In this document: piece after piece, positions 43,810-53,102 of the stretch
How positions within the stretch are numbered: position 1 is the stretch's first letter
Layout of the letters: each line of letters opens with the position of its first letter
NCBI RefSeq assembly: GCF_900182635.1
Contig: NZ_FXTD01000005.1
Location: 1 to 64,000 of the forward strand
Source: Halorubrum cibi
GTDB lineage: Archaea > Halobacteriota > Halobacteria > Halobacteriales > Haloferacaceae
DNA: 64,000 nt
Direction of reading: 5' to 3'
Notes under the pieces: model-generated
Told to the model about the DNA's origin: nothing
Database searches by the model: none
The model's input: only the letters and a program-made list of their open reading frames with translations
Made by a program: the position numbers and the translations under genes

Positions 43810-44337
43810 TTACTCCTGTGACTCCGCGCGCTCGGGGTGTAGGTCGTCCGCGAGCGGACTCGTCTCGTCGAAGGCGATGGCGCCCTCGTCGCTCACGTCG
43901 ACCTTCACCGAGGGGCGCGTCACGCGCGCCCCGTCGACGGTGACGTGTCCGTGAACGATGAACTGGCGTGCCTGCTTCGTCGAGGAGGCGAACCCCTGTC
44001 GGTACGCCACCGTCTGTAGGCGGCGCTCGAGGAGGTCCGTCACGTCGAGCGACAGGACCGTCGAGATGTCGTCGTTGTCGCCGAGCACGCCGATGCGGCG
44101 CAGTCGCGCGACGAACTCCGAGCCCGCCTCCTGGGCGGCGTCGACGTCACCCTGGGCCTCGCCGAGGAGGCGTCGCGCCTCCCGGCGCATGCGACGCAGT
44201 TCCGACTGCGCCCGCCAGAGTTCCTCCTTGTTCTTCAGACCGTACCGCGAGAGGAGGTCGGACTCCTCGGCGATCCGCTCGCCCTGGTACGGGTGGTTCG
44301 GCGTCTCGTAGCCTTTGGTGTTCTTGCCGGTGCTCAT
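43810..44337 (-). CDS. rps4: 30S ribosomal protein S4
   Basis: 175 residues. The S4 RNA-binding motif is at [20 protein letters not shown] then [21 protein letters not shown]-terminal [20 protein letters not shown] is archaeal S4. The start overlaps the S13 stop by 4 bases. Confidence 0.95.
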   Translation of the reverse strand: MSTGKNTKGYETPNHPYQGERIAEESDLLSRYGLKNKEELWRAQSELRRMRREARRLLGEAQGDVDAAQEAGSEFVARLRRIGVLGDNDDISTVLSLDVTDLLERRLQTVAYRQGFASSTKQARQFIVHGHVTVDGARVTRPSVKVDVSDEGAIAFDETSPLADDLHPERAESQE

Positions 44338-44855
44338 TCCTCGTCACCCGCTTCCTCGTCGGCCATCTCCTCGCGGATCTCCTCGACGTTGACGCCGATG
44401 GTCCCCTCGGTCCGGCCCGTGGACTTCGTCCGCTGGCCGCGGACCTTCTGGCCGCGCTTGTGTCGGACGCCCTTGTACGATTCGATCTGCTTCATCCGGT
44501 TGATGTCGTGACGCCGCTTCTCGTTGACGTCGGTGCCGACGAGGTGGGTCGTCTCCCCGGTGAAGAAGTCGTTCTGTCGATTGGTCATCCATGACGGGAC
44601 GTGGTCCTCGAGGTTCTCGGCGACGTCGACCACCGCCTCGATGTCCGCCTCGTCGAGAAGCCCGAACGTGGACGTCCGGTCCACGCCGGCCTCCTCGGCG
44701 ACCAGCCGCGCCATGCGCGTGCCGATGCCGTTGAGTTCAGATAGGCTTCGCTCGACCGTCTTCGTCCCGTCGAGGTCCGCGCCCCCGATCCGAACGAAGT
44801 ACTGGAGGTCTTCCTCCTCCTCCGGCGAGTCGTCCTGTGATTCTTCCGTGCTCAT
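44334..44855 (-). CDS. rps13: 30S ribosomal protein S13
   Basis: 173 residues. A short acidic N-terminus ([20 protein letters not shown]) leads to [20 protein letters not shown] then [40 protein letters not shown] is the tRNA-contacting C-terminal region. First protein gene of the long cluster. The ATG at 44855 was chosen for the family start; the longer frame enters tRNA-Ser. Confidence 0.95.
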   Translation of the reverse strand: MSTEESQDDSPEEEEDLQYFVRIGGADLDGTKTVERSLSELNGIGTRMARLVAEEAGVDRTSTFGLLDEADIEAVVDVAENLEDHVPSWMTNRQNDFFTGETTHLVGTDVNEKRRHDINRMKQIESYKGVRHKRGQKVRGQRTKSTGRTEGTIGVNVEEIREEMADEEAGDEE

Positions 44856-44911
44856 GTGTTGATCGCAGTGAGCCCTACCGGCGCGATCCGGCGGTGCTCG
44901 GTCGTTTCGAG

Positions 44912-44997
44912 CGTTGCGGCGGGGATTCGAACCCCGGAGGCAGTGACGCCACAGAGTTAGCAACCCTGCGCCTTGGGCCAGGCTTGGCTACCGCAAC
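44912..44997 (-). tRNA. tRNA-Ser(GCT)
   Basis: The acceptor GTTGCGG pairs with CCGCAAC and the discriminator is G. The anticodon arm is CAGGG-TTGCTAA-CTCTG with anticodon GCT. Long class II variable arm; T arm CGGGG-TTCGAAT-CCCCG. 86 bases, no intron. Its position ahead of S13 suggests it is processed from the ribosomal-protein transcript. Confidence 0.93.
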
Positions 44998-45076
44998 TCG
45001 CGTCGTATCGTCGCCCTCGCGGACTCGGGGTCCGGTACCCCTGCAGTTCGTGCGTTCGAATGGACCACGCATCGGT

Positions 45077-45085
45077 ACTTAAACG
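45077..45085 (-). promoter_or_regulatory. Candidate promoter of the tRNA-Ser/S13 cluster
   Basis: CGTTTAAGTA (minus strand) is the best TATA-like run upstream of tRNA-Ser, placing transcription start ~55 bases before the tRNA. It is likely to drive tRNA-Ser together with S13-S4-S11-rpoD, although internal promoters cannot be excluded. Confidence 0.4.
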
Positions 45086-45231
45086 TCACGAAAGCCCGGA
45101 GACGTGGCTCTCGTTGACACGGGAGAGTCGGGCACTGGGGAACGCCCACGAGGGTGCCGGCGACGACGGCGATCGCTGCCGCCGCCACCGATTGCCATAC
45201 CGTTTAGTGATCCGCTGCGATGGGTGTTCCC

Positions 45232-46272
45232 ATGAAGGCCGTCCAGTTCGACGCCCACGGCGCCCGCGACGTGATCGAGTACGGCGAGTTCCCGGATCCC
45301 GACCCCGACCGCGGGGAGGTGCTCGTCGACGTCAAGGCCGGCGCGGTGAACCACCTCGACGTCTGGACCCGCCGCGGGCTGCCCGGCGTCGACCTCGACA
45401 TGCCGCACGTCCCCGGCAGCGACGCCGCGGGCGTCGTCGAAGCGGTCGGCGAGGGCGTCGATCGGTTCGAGCCCGGCGACCGCGTCGCGGTGAGCGCGGG
45501 CGTCGCCTGCGGGAGCTGCGAGTTCTGCCGGGACGGCGAGGAGTCGCTCTGCGTCTCCTTTCACATCTTGGGCGAACACGTCCGCGGCGTCCACAGCGAA
45601 CGGGCGGCGGTGCCCGCCGAGAACCTCGTTCCCGTCCCGTCGGGCGTCGACTGGGAGATCGCCGGCTCGGTCTCGCTCGTCTTCCAGACCGCTTGGCGCA
45701 TGCTTCACACGCGTGCGGACATCGAGGCTGGCGAGAAGGTGCTCGTTCTCGGCGCGTCCGGGGGTGTCGGCCACGCCGCGGTCCAGATCGCCGACCACGC
45801 GGGGTGTGAGGTGTTCGCGACCGCCTCGAGCGAGGAGAAGCTCGCGCACGCCGAGGACTGTGGAGCCGATCACGTCGTCGACTACGAGGCGAACGACTTC
45901 GCCGAGGAGGTCGCCGACATAACTGGAAAGCGCGGCGTCGACGTCGTCGTCGACCACGTCGGCGCGGCGACGTACCCCGACTCGCTGAAGTCCATGGCGA
46001 AGGGCGGGCGGCTCGTCACCTGCGGGGCGACGACCGGGCCGAACCCGGACGCGGGGCTGAACCGGATCTTCTGGAACCAGCTCTCCGTGATCGGTTCAAC
46101 GATGGCGACGCCGGGCGAGGTCGACGACGTGCTCGAGCTCGTCTGGGACGGCACCTTCGAGCCGCGGGTCCGCGAGACGCTCCCGATGAGCGAGGCCGCG
46201 CGCGCCCACGAGATGATAGAGAACCGTGAGGGCTTTGGCAAAGTGGTCCTGAAACCCGACAGTGAGTTCTGA
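45232..46272 (+). CDS. Zinc-type alcohol dehydrogenase/quinone oxidoreductase
   Basis: 346 residues. GroES-like half KAVQFDAHGARDVIEYGEFP and Rossmann half VLVLGASGGVGHAAVQIADH. The structural zinc Cys set CGSCEFCRDGEESLC is present. At the catalytic zinc position the usual Cys is replaced (VNHLDVW), so the first metal ligand is probably lost and activity may be of the quinone-oxidoreductase kind. A TATA-like CGTTTAG (45201-45207) sits ~28 bases before this ATG, supporting the start at 45232 over the one at 45220. Confidence 0.82.
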   Translation: MKAVQFDAHGARDVIEYGEFPDPDPDRGEVLVDVKAGAVNHLDVWTRRGLPGVDLDMPHVPGSDAAGVVEAVGEGVDRFEPGDRVAVSAGVACGSCEFCRDGEESLCVSFHILGEHVRGVHSERAAVPAENLVPVPSGVDWEIAGSVSLVFQTAWRMLHTRADIEAGEKVLVLGASGGVGHAAVQIADHAGCEVFATASSEEKLAHAEDCGADHVVDYEANDFAEEVADITGKRGVDVVVDHVGAATYPDSLKSMAKGGRLVTCGATTGPNPDAGLNRIFWNQLSVIGSTMATPGEVDDVLELVWDGTFEPRVRETLPMSEAARAHEMIENREGFGKVVLKPDSEF

Positions 46273-46603
46273 GACCGACGCGGACGGCAGGTACGTCCAC
46301 ACGCCGGACGAGATCCCGGCCGACGGCGACGCGGAACGCTCCGCGACGGACGCCGAGGCCGCCGCGGACGCGGCCGACGAGACCGCGGAACCGGCCGCCG
46401 ACGGCTTCGGCCGGAAGGGGTGGGCGCTGACCGCCGTGCTGTTCGCCTGCGTCCTCGTCATTCCCGGAATCATCTACGCGTACCCGTACGCCGCCGGGGC
46501 GTTCGGGTTCACCTTCTTCGCGACGTACCTCGCGCTCCCGCTCGTCCCCGCGGTCCTGCTCGGGCTCGTCGCGGTCTGGTCGATGACGGCCGCGACGGAG
46601 TAA
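46262..46603 (+). CDS. Small membrane protein, unknown
   Basis: 113 residues from a GTG start that overlaps the end of the oxidoreductase gene. An acidic Ala/Glu-rich N-terminus of ~55 residues ([20 protein letters not shown]) precedes two membrane helices ([20 protein letters not shown] and [20 protein letters not shown]). Probably a haloarchaeal DUF family (I recall DUF7314, unverified). No function can be assigned. Confidence 0.6.
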   Translation: MSSETDADGRYVHTPDEIPADGDAERSATDAEAAADAADETAEPAADGFGRKGWALTAVLFACVLVIPGIIYAYPYAAGAFGFTFFATYLALPLVPAVLLGLVAVWSMTAATE

Positions 46604-46683
46604 CACGCTATGAACTACCACGCTGCGTCGCGGTCCCGAACGCGAACGATAACCGTTTTGAACGGGCCTGCCGGAGGGTGGAT

Positions 46684-47262
46684 ATGTTGATCACCGTCTC
46701 CGGCCCGCCGGGAAGCGGGAAGAGCACGAACGCCGCGGGGCTCGCCGAGGCGCTCGGGCTCGACCACGTCTCCGGCGGCGACATCTTCCGGGAGATGGCC
46801 GCGGACCGCGGCATGACGCCCGTCGAGTTCAACGAGCACGCCGAGGACGACGGCGACATCGACCGCGACCTCGACCGTCGGCTCCGCGAGATCGCGACGA
46901 CCCGCGAGGCGGTCGTGCTCGAATCGCGGCTGGCCGGCTGGCTCGCCGGCGAGCACGCCGACCTGCGGTTCTGGTTCGACGCCCCCGTCGCGGTCCGTGC
47001 CGAGCGGATCGCCGATCGGGAGGACAAGCCCGTCTCGCAGGCCCGCGAGGAGACGCTTCGCCGCGAGGCCTCCGAGCGGAAGCGGTACCTGGAGTACTAC
47101 GACGTCGACATCGACGATCTGTCCATCTACGACGCCGCCTACAACACCGCCCGATGGGGACCCGACCGGTTCCTCGACGCGCTCGTCGCCACGGTCGAGG
47201 CCTACGACCCCGACGACGACGAGGGGAAAGTCCCGATCGAGGGCGTCTCCTACGACTTCTGA
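46684..47262 (+). CDS. cmk: Cytidylate kinase (archaeal type)
   Basis: 192 residues. Phosphorylates CMP and dCMP. P-loop [40 protein letters not shown]-like substrate site, and [20 protein letters not shown] lid region match the small archaeal Cmk. TATA-like CGTTTTGAAC (about 46650-46659) lies ~30 bases upstream of this ATG and supports the start; the long upstream frame is not coding-like. Confidence 0.9.
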   Translation: MLITVSGPPGSGKSTNAAGLAEALGLDHVSGGDIFREMAADRGMTPVEFNEHAEDDGDIDRDLDRRLREIATTREAVVLESRLAGWLAGEHADLRFWFDAPVAVRAERIADREDKPVSQAREETLRREASERKRYLEYYDVDIDDLSIYDAAYNTARWGPDRFLDALVATVEAYDPDDDEGKVPIEGVSYDF

Positions 47263-47301
47263 ACGGTGCCGAATCCGGAATTCAGGCATACACCACCCGA
47301 A

Positions 47302-48324
47302 ATGACCGACGACATCGACACCGACACCGATCCCGGATCCGCCGCCGCCGCGAGCGACGACTCCGCCGCCGCGGGTGACGACCCGATCCGCGCCCCGCCC
47401 GGCGAGCGGTCGGTCCCCGAACTGCTCAGGTTCGGCGTCGTCAACGTCGACAAGCCCGCGGGACCCTCCTCCCACCAGCTCTCCGCGTGGGTGCGCGACG
47501 CGATCAACGGGACGCTCGCGGTCCTCGATCCCGACGGGCCGCGGATAGACGGCGTCGCCCACGCGGGCACGCTCGATCCCAAGGTCACGGGCTGTCTCCC
47601 GACGCTCACCGGAATCGCGACCCGGATGGCACAGGTGTTCCTCGAGGGCCGGAAGGAATACGTCTCGGTGCTGGAGCTCCACGGGCCAGCGCCCGCGGAT
47701 TTCCGGGATGTCGCCGCGGAGTTCGAGGCGGAGATCTACCAGAAGCCGCCTCGAAAGAGCGCGGTCACCCGCCGGCTGCGGACTCGGACGATCCACGACC
47801 TCGACGTGCTCGAACTGGAGGAGCGGCGCGCCCTGCTCCGGATCGGCTGTGAGTCCGGGACGTACGTCCGCAAGCTGTGTCACGACCTCGGGCTCGCCGC
47901 CGGCGTCGGCGCGCACATGGGACACCTCCGCCGGACCGCCACGGACCCCTTCGACGACACCGATCTCCACACGCTCGAAGACCTCACGGACGCGCTCGCG
48001 TGGGCGGAGGACGGCGACGACGAACTCCTCCGCGAGGTGGTCCGCCCCGCCGAGGAGGCGCTGGTCCACCTCCCGTCGGTGACGGTCGCGCCCTCCGCCG
48101 CGCGCAACGTCGCCACCGGGGCCCCCGTCTACGCGCCCGGCGTGATCGACAGCGACCTGGACGCGGCCGACGCCGCGGACACGCCGAACCGCGAAGACCA
48201 AACGGAGCCCCCGCTCGTCGCCTGTTACGTGCCGAACGGGACGGCCGTCTGTCTCGGCCGGTTCGTCGGCGATCCGGCCGCCGAGTCGGGGACGGTCGTC
48301 GCGCTCGAACGCGTTCTTTTATAG
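47302..48324 (+). CDS. truB: rRNA/tRNA pseudouridine synthase Cbf5 (TruB family)
   Basis: 340 residues. The catalytic domain has FGVVNVDKPAGPSSHQLSAW and the catalytic Asp in DGVAHAGTLDPKVTGCLPTL. KEYVSVLELHGPAPAD, YQKPPRKSAVTRRL and the PUA-like C-terminus (VTVAPSAARNVATGAPVYAP) follow. Cbf5 modifies rRNA in H/ACA complexes and tRNA position 55. An acidic/Ala-rich insert (DSDLDAADAADTPNREDQTE) lies near the end. A GTG 12 codons upstream is an alternative start. Confidence 0.93.
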   Translation: MTDDIDTDTDPGSAAAASDDSAAAGDDPIRAPPGERSVPELLRFGVVNVDKPAGPSSHQLSAWVRDAINGTLAVLDPDGPRIDGVAHAGTLDPKVTGCLPTLTGIATRMAQVFLEGRKEYVSVLELHGPAPADFRDVAAEFEAEIYQKPPRKSAVTRRLRTRTIHDLDVLELEERRALLRIGCESGTYVRKLCHDLGLAAGVGAHMGHLRRTATDPFDDTDLHTLEDLTDALAWAEDGDDELLREVVRPAEEALVHLPSVTVAPSAARNVATGAPVYAPGVIDSDLDAADAADTPNREDQTEPPLVACYVPNGTAVCLGRFVGDPAAESGTVVALERVLL

Positions 48325-48346
48325 CTCCGCCGGCAGCCGTTCGTCC

Positions 48347-49507
48347 ATGGAAGCCGACCGACACCGACTCGAACTCGGAAGCGCGAGCGCCGCACCCGGA
48401 ACCGTCGACCGCGGCTGGCTCGACGTCGCCGACCTGCCGACCGGAACGCCCGAGCGACTCCCTGTGATCGTCGCCAACGGGGCCGACCCGGGACCGACGC
48501 TCTGGCTGACCGGCGGGGTCCACGGCGACGAGGCGACCGGAATCGCCGTCGTCCTCGAAACGATGGACGCGCTCGCCGACGACCCGGAGGCGCTGGCGTC
48601 GCTCGCCGGCGCGGTCGTCGCCGTCCCGGTCGTCTCGCCCGCGGGTCTCCGCCGGAACGCCCGGCACACCTACTACGACGACGAGGATCCCAACCGGTAC
48701 TTCCCCGACGCAGACGCGACGTCTGCGCGTCCGCCGAAGCTCCAGGAGCGGATCGACGCCCGGCTCTACGGGGCGATCGTCGGCGAGGGAGACGCGGGCT
48801 CGGACCCCGCCGACGCCGTCGCCGCGGACGCCCTGATCGACTGTCACACCGCGGGCGTCGACAGCGAGCCGTTCGCGATCCGGGACCGGGTGCTGTACGG
48901 CGACCGCCGGAGCGAGTCGGCGGCGGAGGCGCTCGCGACCGAGCTCGAGTCCGTCGTCGACGCCTTCGGCTTTCCGACGCTCACGGAGTACCCCGCCGCG
49001 GAGTACGTCGAGGAGAACCTCCAGCGATCGCTCGCGGGAGCCGTCCTCAACGAGGCAGGCATCCCCGCGTTCACCGCCGAACTCGGCTCGCACTCCGTCG
49101 TCGACGACCGCCTCGTCGCGGGCGGCGTCGCCGGCGCGTTCGCGGTCGCGGTCGAGCGCGGCCTGCTCGCTCCCGACGACGTCCCCGCGCGCGTCGGCGA
49201 GCCCGCGGAGCACGTCGACGAGGTGCCCGTCGACTACCCGGTTCGGCGGTATCGCGGTCCGACGACCGAGACTTCGGGGCTCGTTCGCCATCGCGTCGAC
49301 GCGGGCGAGTCGTTCGCCGAGGGCGACGTCCTCGCCGATGTCGTCTCCGCGACGGGCGAACAGCAGGAAACGATCCGGGCCGACCACGACGGGTACGCCA
49401 TCTCGCGACGTGAAGGGCTGGCCGTCTACGAGGGCGACCCGATCGCGAGCCTGGCGGTGCGCGACGATGGCGACCTCGTCGTCCCCCGCGAGGACGGCGA
49501 AGACTGA
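48347..49507 (+). CDS. Aspartoacylase/succinylglutamate desuccinylase-type zinc hydrolase
   Basis: 386 residues. The carboxypeptidase-like fold carries the zinc-binding GGVHGDEATG (His and Glu) and the second His in ADALIDCHTAG. The middle (SPAGLRRNARHTYYDDEDPN then RYFPD) is typical of the family. The C-terminal ~90 residues form a beta-barrel-like part (RADHDGYAISRREGLAVYEG). The substrate is unknown. TATA-like CTTTTATAG (48315-48322) lies 28 bases before the ATG, inside the truB stop region, giving a leaderless mRNA. Confidence 0.82.
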   Translation: MEADRHRLELGSASAAPGTVDRGWLDVADLPTGTPERLPVIVANGADPGPTLWLTGGVHGDEATGIAVVLETMDALADDPEALASLAGAVVAVPVVSPAGLRRNARHTYYDDEDPNRYFPDADATSARPPKLQERIDARLYGAIVGEGDAGSDPADAVAADALIDCHTAGVDSEPFAIRDRVLYGDRRSESAAEALATELESVVDAFGFPTLTEYPAAEYVEENLQRSLAGAVLNEAGIPAFTAELGSHSVVDDRLVAGGVAGAFAVAVERGLLAPDDVPARVGEPAEHVDEVPVDYPVRRYRGPTTETSGLVRHRVDAGESFAEGDVLADVVSATGEQQETIRADHDGYAISRREGLAVYEGDPIASLAVRDDGDLVVPREDGED

Positions 49508-49553
49508 AACGAAGTCCTTAATTACGGGACGGTCGTTCCTCCGAGTGCGACCC

Positions 49554-49624
49554 GGGACCGTGGGGTAGTGGTATCCTCTGCGGATGGGGTCCGTAGGACC
49601 TGAGTTCGACTCTCAGCGGTCCCA
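49554..49624 (+). tRNA. tRNA-Pro(GGG)
   Basis: The acceptor GGGACCG pairs with CGGTCCC and the discriminator is A. The anticodon arm is TGCGG-ATGGGGT-CCGTA with anticodon GGG. The T arm is TGAGA-like with TTCGACT. 71 bases, no intron. The DNA right after it turns AT-rich, as tRNA genes often do where elements integrate, but no duplicate of its 3' end is visible in this window. Confidence 0.92.
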
Positions 49625-49837
49625 TCAAAAATTTTACTGGTCTTCATTATCGAGGACTTCAGTACCCTCTAACGCCCGAAAGCGACATTCTGGGGTACGT
49701 TATGAACCGCCAGATCGGCGGGTCTGAAGAACCGATCGGCTACCGAAACAGCAACTGTCTCGAATCGTATAGGTCCTAGAAGTATCTTCGGCGTCAGTAT
49801 CGGACGAGAATAACAAACGGGTGAAAGTGAGAGTCGT

Positions 49838-50308
49838 CTACGGTGAGCTGAAGCTTAAGTCATCAGCGAATGCGAAGTTATCCACGACTTCGAGTGTTCT
49901 GTCGACGAGGATGGAATCACTCGGCTGGTGAATGATTCGAACACGGACCTCTTCTCCGCTGCTAACATTGTTAGAACCGGTAGATGTGGTATTAATTCGA
50001 TCTCCAACAGAAAGTCTATCACTAATGGTAGTCGTACCTTCATTATTGCCACTAGACACAATGACACGAAGCGTGTCCGATTCGATGGGATCTCCTCCAC
50101 CGTGTTCGATCACGGTTTGATTATTTGTCTCGTCGAGGCTGACCTCTAGTTGTGCCGTCGGTTGACTGTCTCCGAGCGAATCCCCCAGACCGAGTACGAA
50201 CGTCCCGATGACGGCCGCCAGGATCACCGTAATGGCGACCATAAGGATGACGCCGATAACGGGACTCACCGCGCGGTCGTCCGTGTTGAACAGGTTGTGT
50301 GGTTTCAT
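49838..50308 (-). CDS. Type IV pilin-like protein
   Basis: 156 residues. The haloarchaeal pilin N-terminus [20 protein letters not shown] then [14 protein letters not shown] is a class III signal with cleavage expected just before AVSPVIG and a hydrophobic helix after it. The rest is Ser/Thr/Asn-rich and beta-rich ([20 protein letters not shown]). Such proteins assemble into adhesion or motility pili by the PilB/PilC system, which is not in this window. GC is clearly lower than the surroundings. Promoter TATA (ATATTTATGG on the minus strand, about 50415-50424) gives a ~80-base leader. Confidence 0.82.
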   Translation of the reverse strand: MKPHNLFNTDDRAVSPVIGVILMVAITVILAAVIGTFVLGLGDSLGDSQPTAQLEVSLDETNNQTVIEHGGGDPIESDTLRVIVSSGNNEGTTTISDRLSVGDRINTTSTGSNNVSSGEEVRVRIIHQPSDSILVDRTLEVVDNFAFADDLSFSSP

Positions 50309-50614
50309 TGTCTGAATCCAGCGGTTCGTCGGTTCGGGACGTCGAACCCCCTCGATCCCCCGACCGGATGCTGGTTAGTTGAAGGGAGGCGGACCTTCCA
50401 TAAGTACTTGCTGCCATAAATATCAACGTTGAAAATTAGTTGTCGGTGAGAAATGATTGGACGATCGAGGTTTTCTCGGCGGAGTTCGTGGACGATCCGT
50501 GGGGCGGCGGCTGCGCAGCCAGACGTGCCGACACACCGCACGGATTTATACGGTCTCACGTTCCTCACGGACACACCCGATGCCCGAACGAACCCGCCGA
50601 CGCCACCCATCGAG
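50309..50614. other. Intergenic between pilin and AI-2E-type genes
   Basis: 306 bases. The left half is AT-rich and carries the pilin promoter. The right half is GC-rich and includes TTTATA (50545-50550), a TATA candidate for the rightward gene with ~40 bases of leader. No RNA gene is apparent. Confidence 0.5.
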
Positions 50615-51661
50615 ATGAGCGACGGCACAGCGTCCCGGCCGTCACCGCTGAACGGGCTGTCGGTTCTGGCGCTCGCCAGCGCCGTCTTCGCCGCCATTCT
50701 CATCGCCACGTACCTCCAGTACGTGTTGCTCGCGGTCGTCATCGCGTACGTACTCGCGCCCGTCCAACACCGCGCGGAGGAACACGTGCGGCCGGGAATG
50801 GCCGCGATCTCGGTGATCACGGGGGCGACCCTCGTGGTGTTCGTCCCACTCGCGTACGTCCTCACGGTCGCGCTCCGACAGGGACTCGCACTTCTCTCCG
50901 CCCTCCGACGCGGCGAGTTACGGGACCTCGTGGTCGACGAGATCGAGATATTCGGATACGTCGTCGACATCGACGTCCTCTACGTGACCTACCAGGAACC
51001 GATCAACACCGCGATACAGCGGCTCGCGAGCTGGGGACTCGGGCTGCTCCGCGGGATCCCGGACCTGACCGTGGGGCTGTCCGTGACGCTTTTCGTCCTG
51101 TTCACGCTGTTGCGCGACGGCGACCGACTCTTCGCGTGGGCGCTCACCGTCGCGCCGGTCTCCGAGCGCGTCCAGCGCGACCTGATCGCGGAACTCGACG
51201 ACCTGATGTGGGCGTCGGTCGTCGGGAACGTCATCGTCGCGGGGATCCAGGCGCTGCTTCTCGGCGTCGGGCTGTTCTTACTCGGCGTGCCCGGCGTCAC
51301 GTTCCTCACCGTGGCCGCGTTCGTCCTCACGCTGCTCCCGCTCGTGGGCTCCTTCGGCGTCTGGGTCCCGCTGTCGCTGTATCTGCTCGTGCGCGGTCGG
51401 ACCACCGCGGCAGTCATCCTCTTCGTCTTCGGCGTCCTCGTCAGCCTCTCGGACACGTACCTCCGTCCCGCCGTGATCAACCGGGCCGGCGCGATCAACG
51501 TGGCGATCATCGTCGTGGGGATCTTCGGCGGGATCGTCCTCTTCGGCGGGGTCGGCCTCTTCGTCGGGCCGGTCGCGCTTGGCGGAGCGAAGGTAGTCCT
51601 CGACCTGTACGCGCGCGAGCGGGAGGCGGAAGCGAGAGTGATCGACCGTGGTGTGGAGTGA
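50615..51661 (+). CDS. AI-2E-family transporter (TqsA/YdiK type)
   Basis: 348 residues with about eight membrane helices: LALASAVFAAILIATYLQYV, LLAVVIAYVLAPV, GATLVVFVPLAYVL, LTVGLSVTLFVLFTLL, VAGIQALLLGVGLFLLGVPG, FLTVAAFVLTLLPLVGSFGV and two more. The conserved loop VGSFGVWVPLSLYLLVRG and YLRPAVINRAGAIN near the end are family features. Members export autoinducer-2 or act as Na+/Li+-proton antiporters; the role in archaea is unknown. ATG at 50615 follows the hydrophilic-to-membrane boundary; the longer frame is low-probability. Confidence 0.82.
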   Translation: MSDGTASRPSPLNGLSVLALASAVFAAILIATYLQYVLLAVVIAYVLAPVQHRAEEHVRPGMAAISVITGATLVVFVPLAYVLTVALRQGLALLSALRRGELRDLVVDEIEIFGYVVDIDVLYVTYQEPINTAIQRLASWGLGLLRGIPDLTVGLSVTLFVLFTLLRDGDRLFAWALTVAPVSERVQRDLIAELDDLMWASVVGNVIVAGIQALLLGVGLFLLGVPGVTFLTVAAFVLTLLPLVGSFGVWVPLSLYLLVRGRTTAAVILFVFGVLVSLSDTYLRPAVINRAGAINVAIIVVGIFGGIVLFGGVGLFVGPVALGGAKVVLDLYAREREAEARVIDRGVE

Positions 51662-51682
51662 GAGAAGGGAGCCTAGAGGGAC

Positions 51683-53071
51683 TCAGTAGACGTACTCGTC
51701 CTCGGCGATCGTCACGTAGTCGCGTCTCGTCTTCCGCTTGTTCCACTTGTAGCCGAGGATGAGCTTCAGCGACTCCCATCCCGACCGGTACGGCTGTGCG
51801 AGCAGCCCGCCGTCCGTCTCCGCGGCGAGCATCGCGTCCGCCGCGCCGATGATCCGGTCCCAGTCTGCCGGCTCGTAGTCGGCGACCATGTCCGCCATCG
51901 TGACGTTCCGGACGACCTCGTCGCCGATGGCCTCCTTCCACCGTCGGTTGTACGGAGCCAGATCGCCGGCGGCGGCGAGTTCACCCGCGATCGCGCCGGT
52001 GCGGACGGCGACGTGGTCGCCGCCCTCGTGGAACGCCGAGGTGGTCCCCATCGCGCCGCCGGCCACGGCGATGCCCGCCTCGGTCGGCGAGTCGATCGGC
52101 CGGGTCGAGGAGATCGGGTACGTCTCCGTCCCGCCGCGTTTGCCCGCGTCCTCGACGAGCGGGAAGTCCTCCTTGACGTCGTACTCGTCGCCGTACTGCC
52201 ACTCCAGCAGCCGGCGGACGTACTCCGCACCGCTCGGAATCGAGTCGTCGTCCGCGGTGAGCAGCTCGTAGGCGTCGACGTCGAAGTCGTCGATGTCCAT
52301 CCCGATCGGCATCGTGAGCCCGATCCGGCAGACGCGGTCGTCGTTCGGGAAGATCCACGGGTAGGCGGTCTCGCCGGGCATCACGCCCCACCAGAAGACG
52401 ATCGCGTCCTTCACCTCCTCGTACACCGCCTCGGGCACGCGGCGGTACTCCTGGTAGGCGATGTGATTGGCCTCCGGCGGCGCGAGCCGGTCGGATCCAC
52501 CCCGACCGGTCGGCAGGTACTCGTCGAGCACTCGGTTCGTCACCGTCCGCTGGGGTCCGTCCGCGAGCACGACGAAGTCGGCCCCGATCTCGTCGCCGTC
52601 GGCGAGGCCGAGCGTATGGCGGGGCGTCTCGCCGTTCGCTCCCGCGTCCAGGTCGGTGTCGACGCCGCGGACCGAGACGCCGACCCGGTACTCCGCGCCG
52701 GCCTCCTCGGCACGCTCGCGCAACCAGTCGTCGAAGCGGGCGCGCTGGAAGGTGTATCCGAACCCGTCGTAAGAGGACTCAATCCCCGTGTCGTACAGGG
52801 TTGCTGCGGACGACGGGCCGCGGAACTCCGCCCGATCCAGCTCCCGTTGAACGACGCCGTCGGCGAACTCGTCGGGGTGGATCCCCATGATATCGACCCA
52901 GTAGTCCAAGATCCCGGCGGCGTCGGTGGAGTCGGGACCGAGCCCCTCGCGATCGGCCCGCGGCACGCCCTTCTCCAACACGAGGGCGTCCGCGCCGCCG
53001 CTCGCGGCCGCGTGCGCCGCGGACGAACCGGCAGGCCCACCGCCAACGATCGCGACGTCTACGCGTTCCAT
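51683..53071 (-). CDS. Geranylgeranyl reductase-family flavoprotein
   Basis: 462 residues. The FAD motif ERVDVAIVGGGPAGSSAAHA starts the protein, with VLADGPQRTVTNRVLDEYLP in the middle (second FAD region) and a C-terminal reductase half. Members saturate the isoprenoid chains of archaeal lipids or of quinones and chlorophylls. Which substrate is used cannot be told; the length and motifs fit digeranylgeranylglycerolipid reductase-like haloarchaeal paralogues. It has an operator-like palindrome between TATA and start. Confidence 0.82.
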   Translation of the reverse strand: MERVDVAIVGGGPAGSSAAHAAASGGADALVLEKGVPRADREGLGPDSTDAAGILDYWVDIMGIHPDEFADGVVQRELDRAEFRGPSSAATLYDTGIESSYDGFGYTFQRARFDDWLRERAEEAGAEYRVGVSVRGVDTDLDAGANGETPRHTLGLADGDEIGADFVVLADGPQRTVTNRVLDEYLPTGRGGSDRLAPPEANHIAYQEYRRVPEAVYEEVKDAIVFWWGVMPGETAYPWIFPNDDRVCRIGLTMPIGMDIDDFDVDAYELLTADDDSIPSGAEYVRRLLEWQYGDEYDVKEDFPLVEDAGKRGGTETYPISSTRPIDSPTEAGIAVAGGAMGTTSAFHEGGDHVAVRTGAIAGELAAAGDLAPYNRRWKEAIGDEVVRNVTMADMVADYEPADWDRIIGAADAMLAAETDGGLLAQPYRSGWESLKLILGYKWNKRKTRRDYVTIAEDEYVY

Positions 53072-53076
53072 ACCCT

Positions 53077-53102
53077 GTGAGGTCGACCTCACGGCATTAA
53101 AT
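53077..53102 (-). promoter_or_regulatory. Palindromic operator and TATA of the geranylgeranyl-reductase-like gene
   Basis: GTGAGGTCGACCTCAC (53077-53092) is a perfect 16-bp palindrome. It sits between the ATG (53069-53071) and the minus-strand TATA ATTTAAT (53096-53102), which is about 28 bases from the ATG. A protein bound here would cover the transcription start of a leaderless mRNA, a repressor position. Confidence 0.6.

Noticed and set aside
49554-49624. tRNA-Pro(GGG) as an attachment site
   Set aside because: A second copy of the tRNA 3' end, expected at the far end of an integrated element, was not found within the window, and no integrase gene is nearby.
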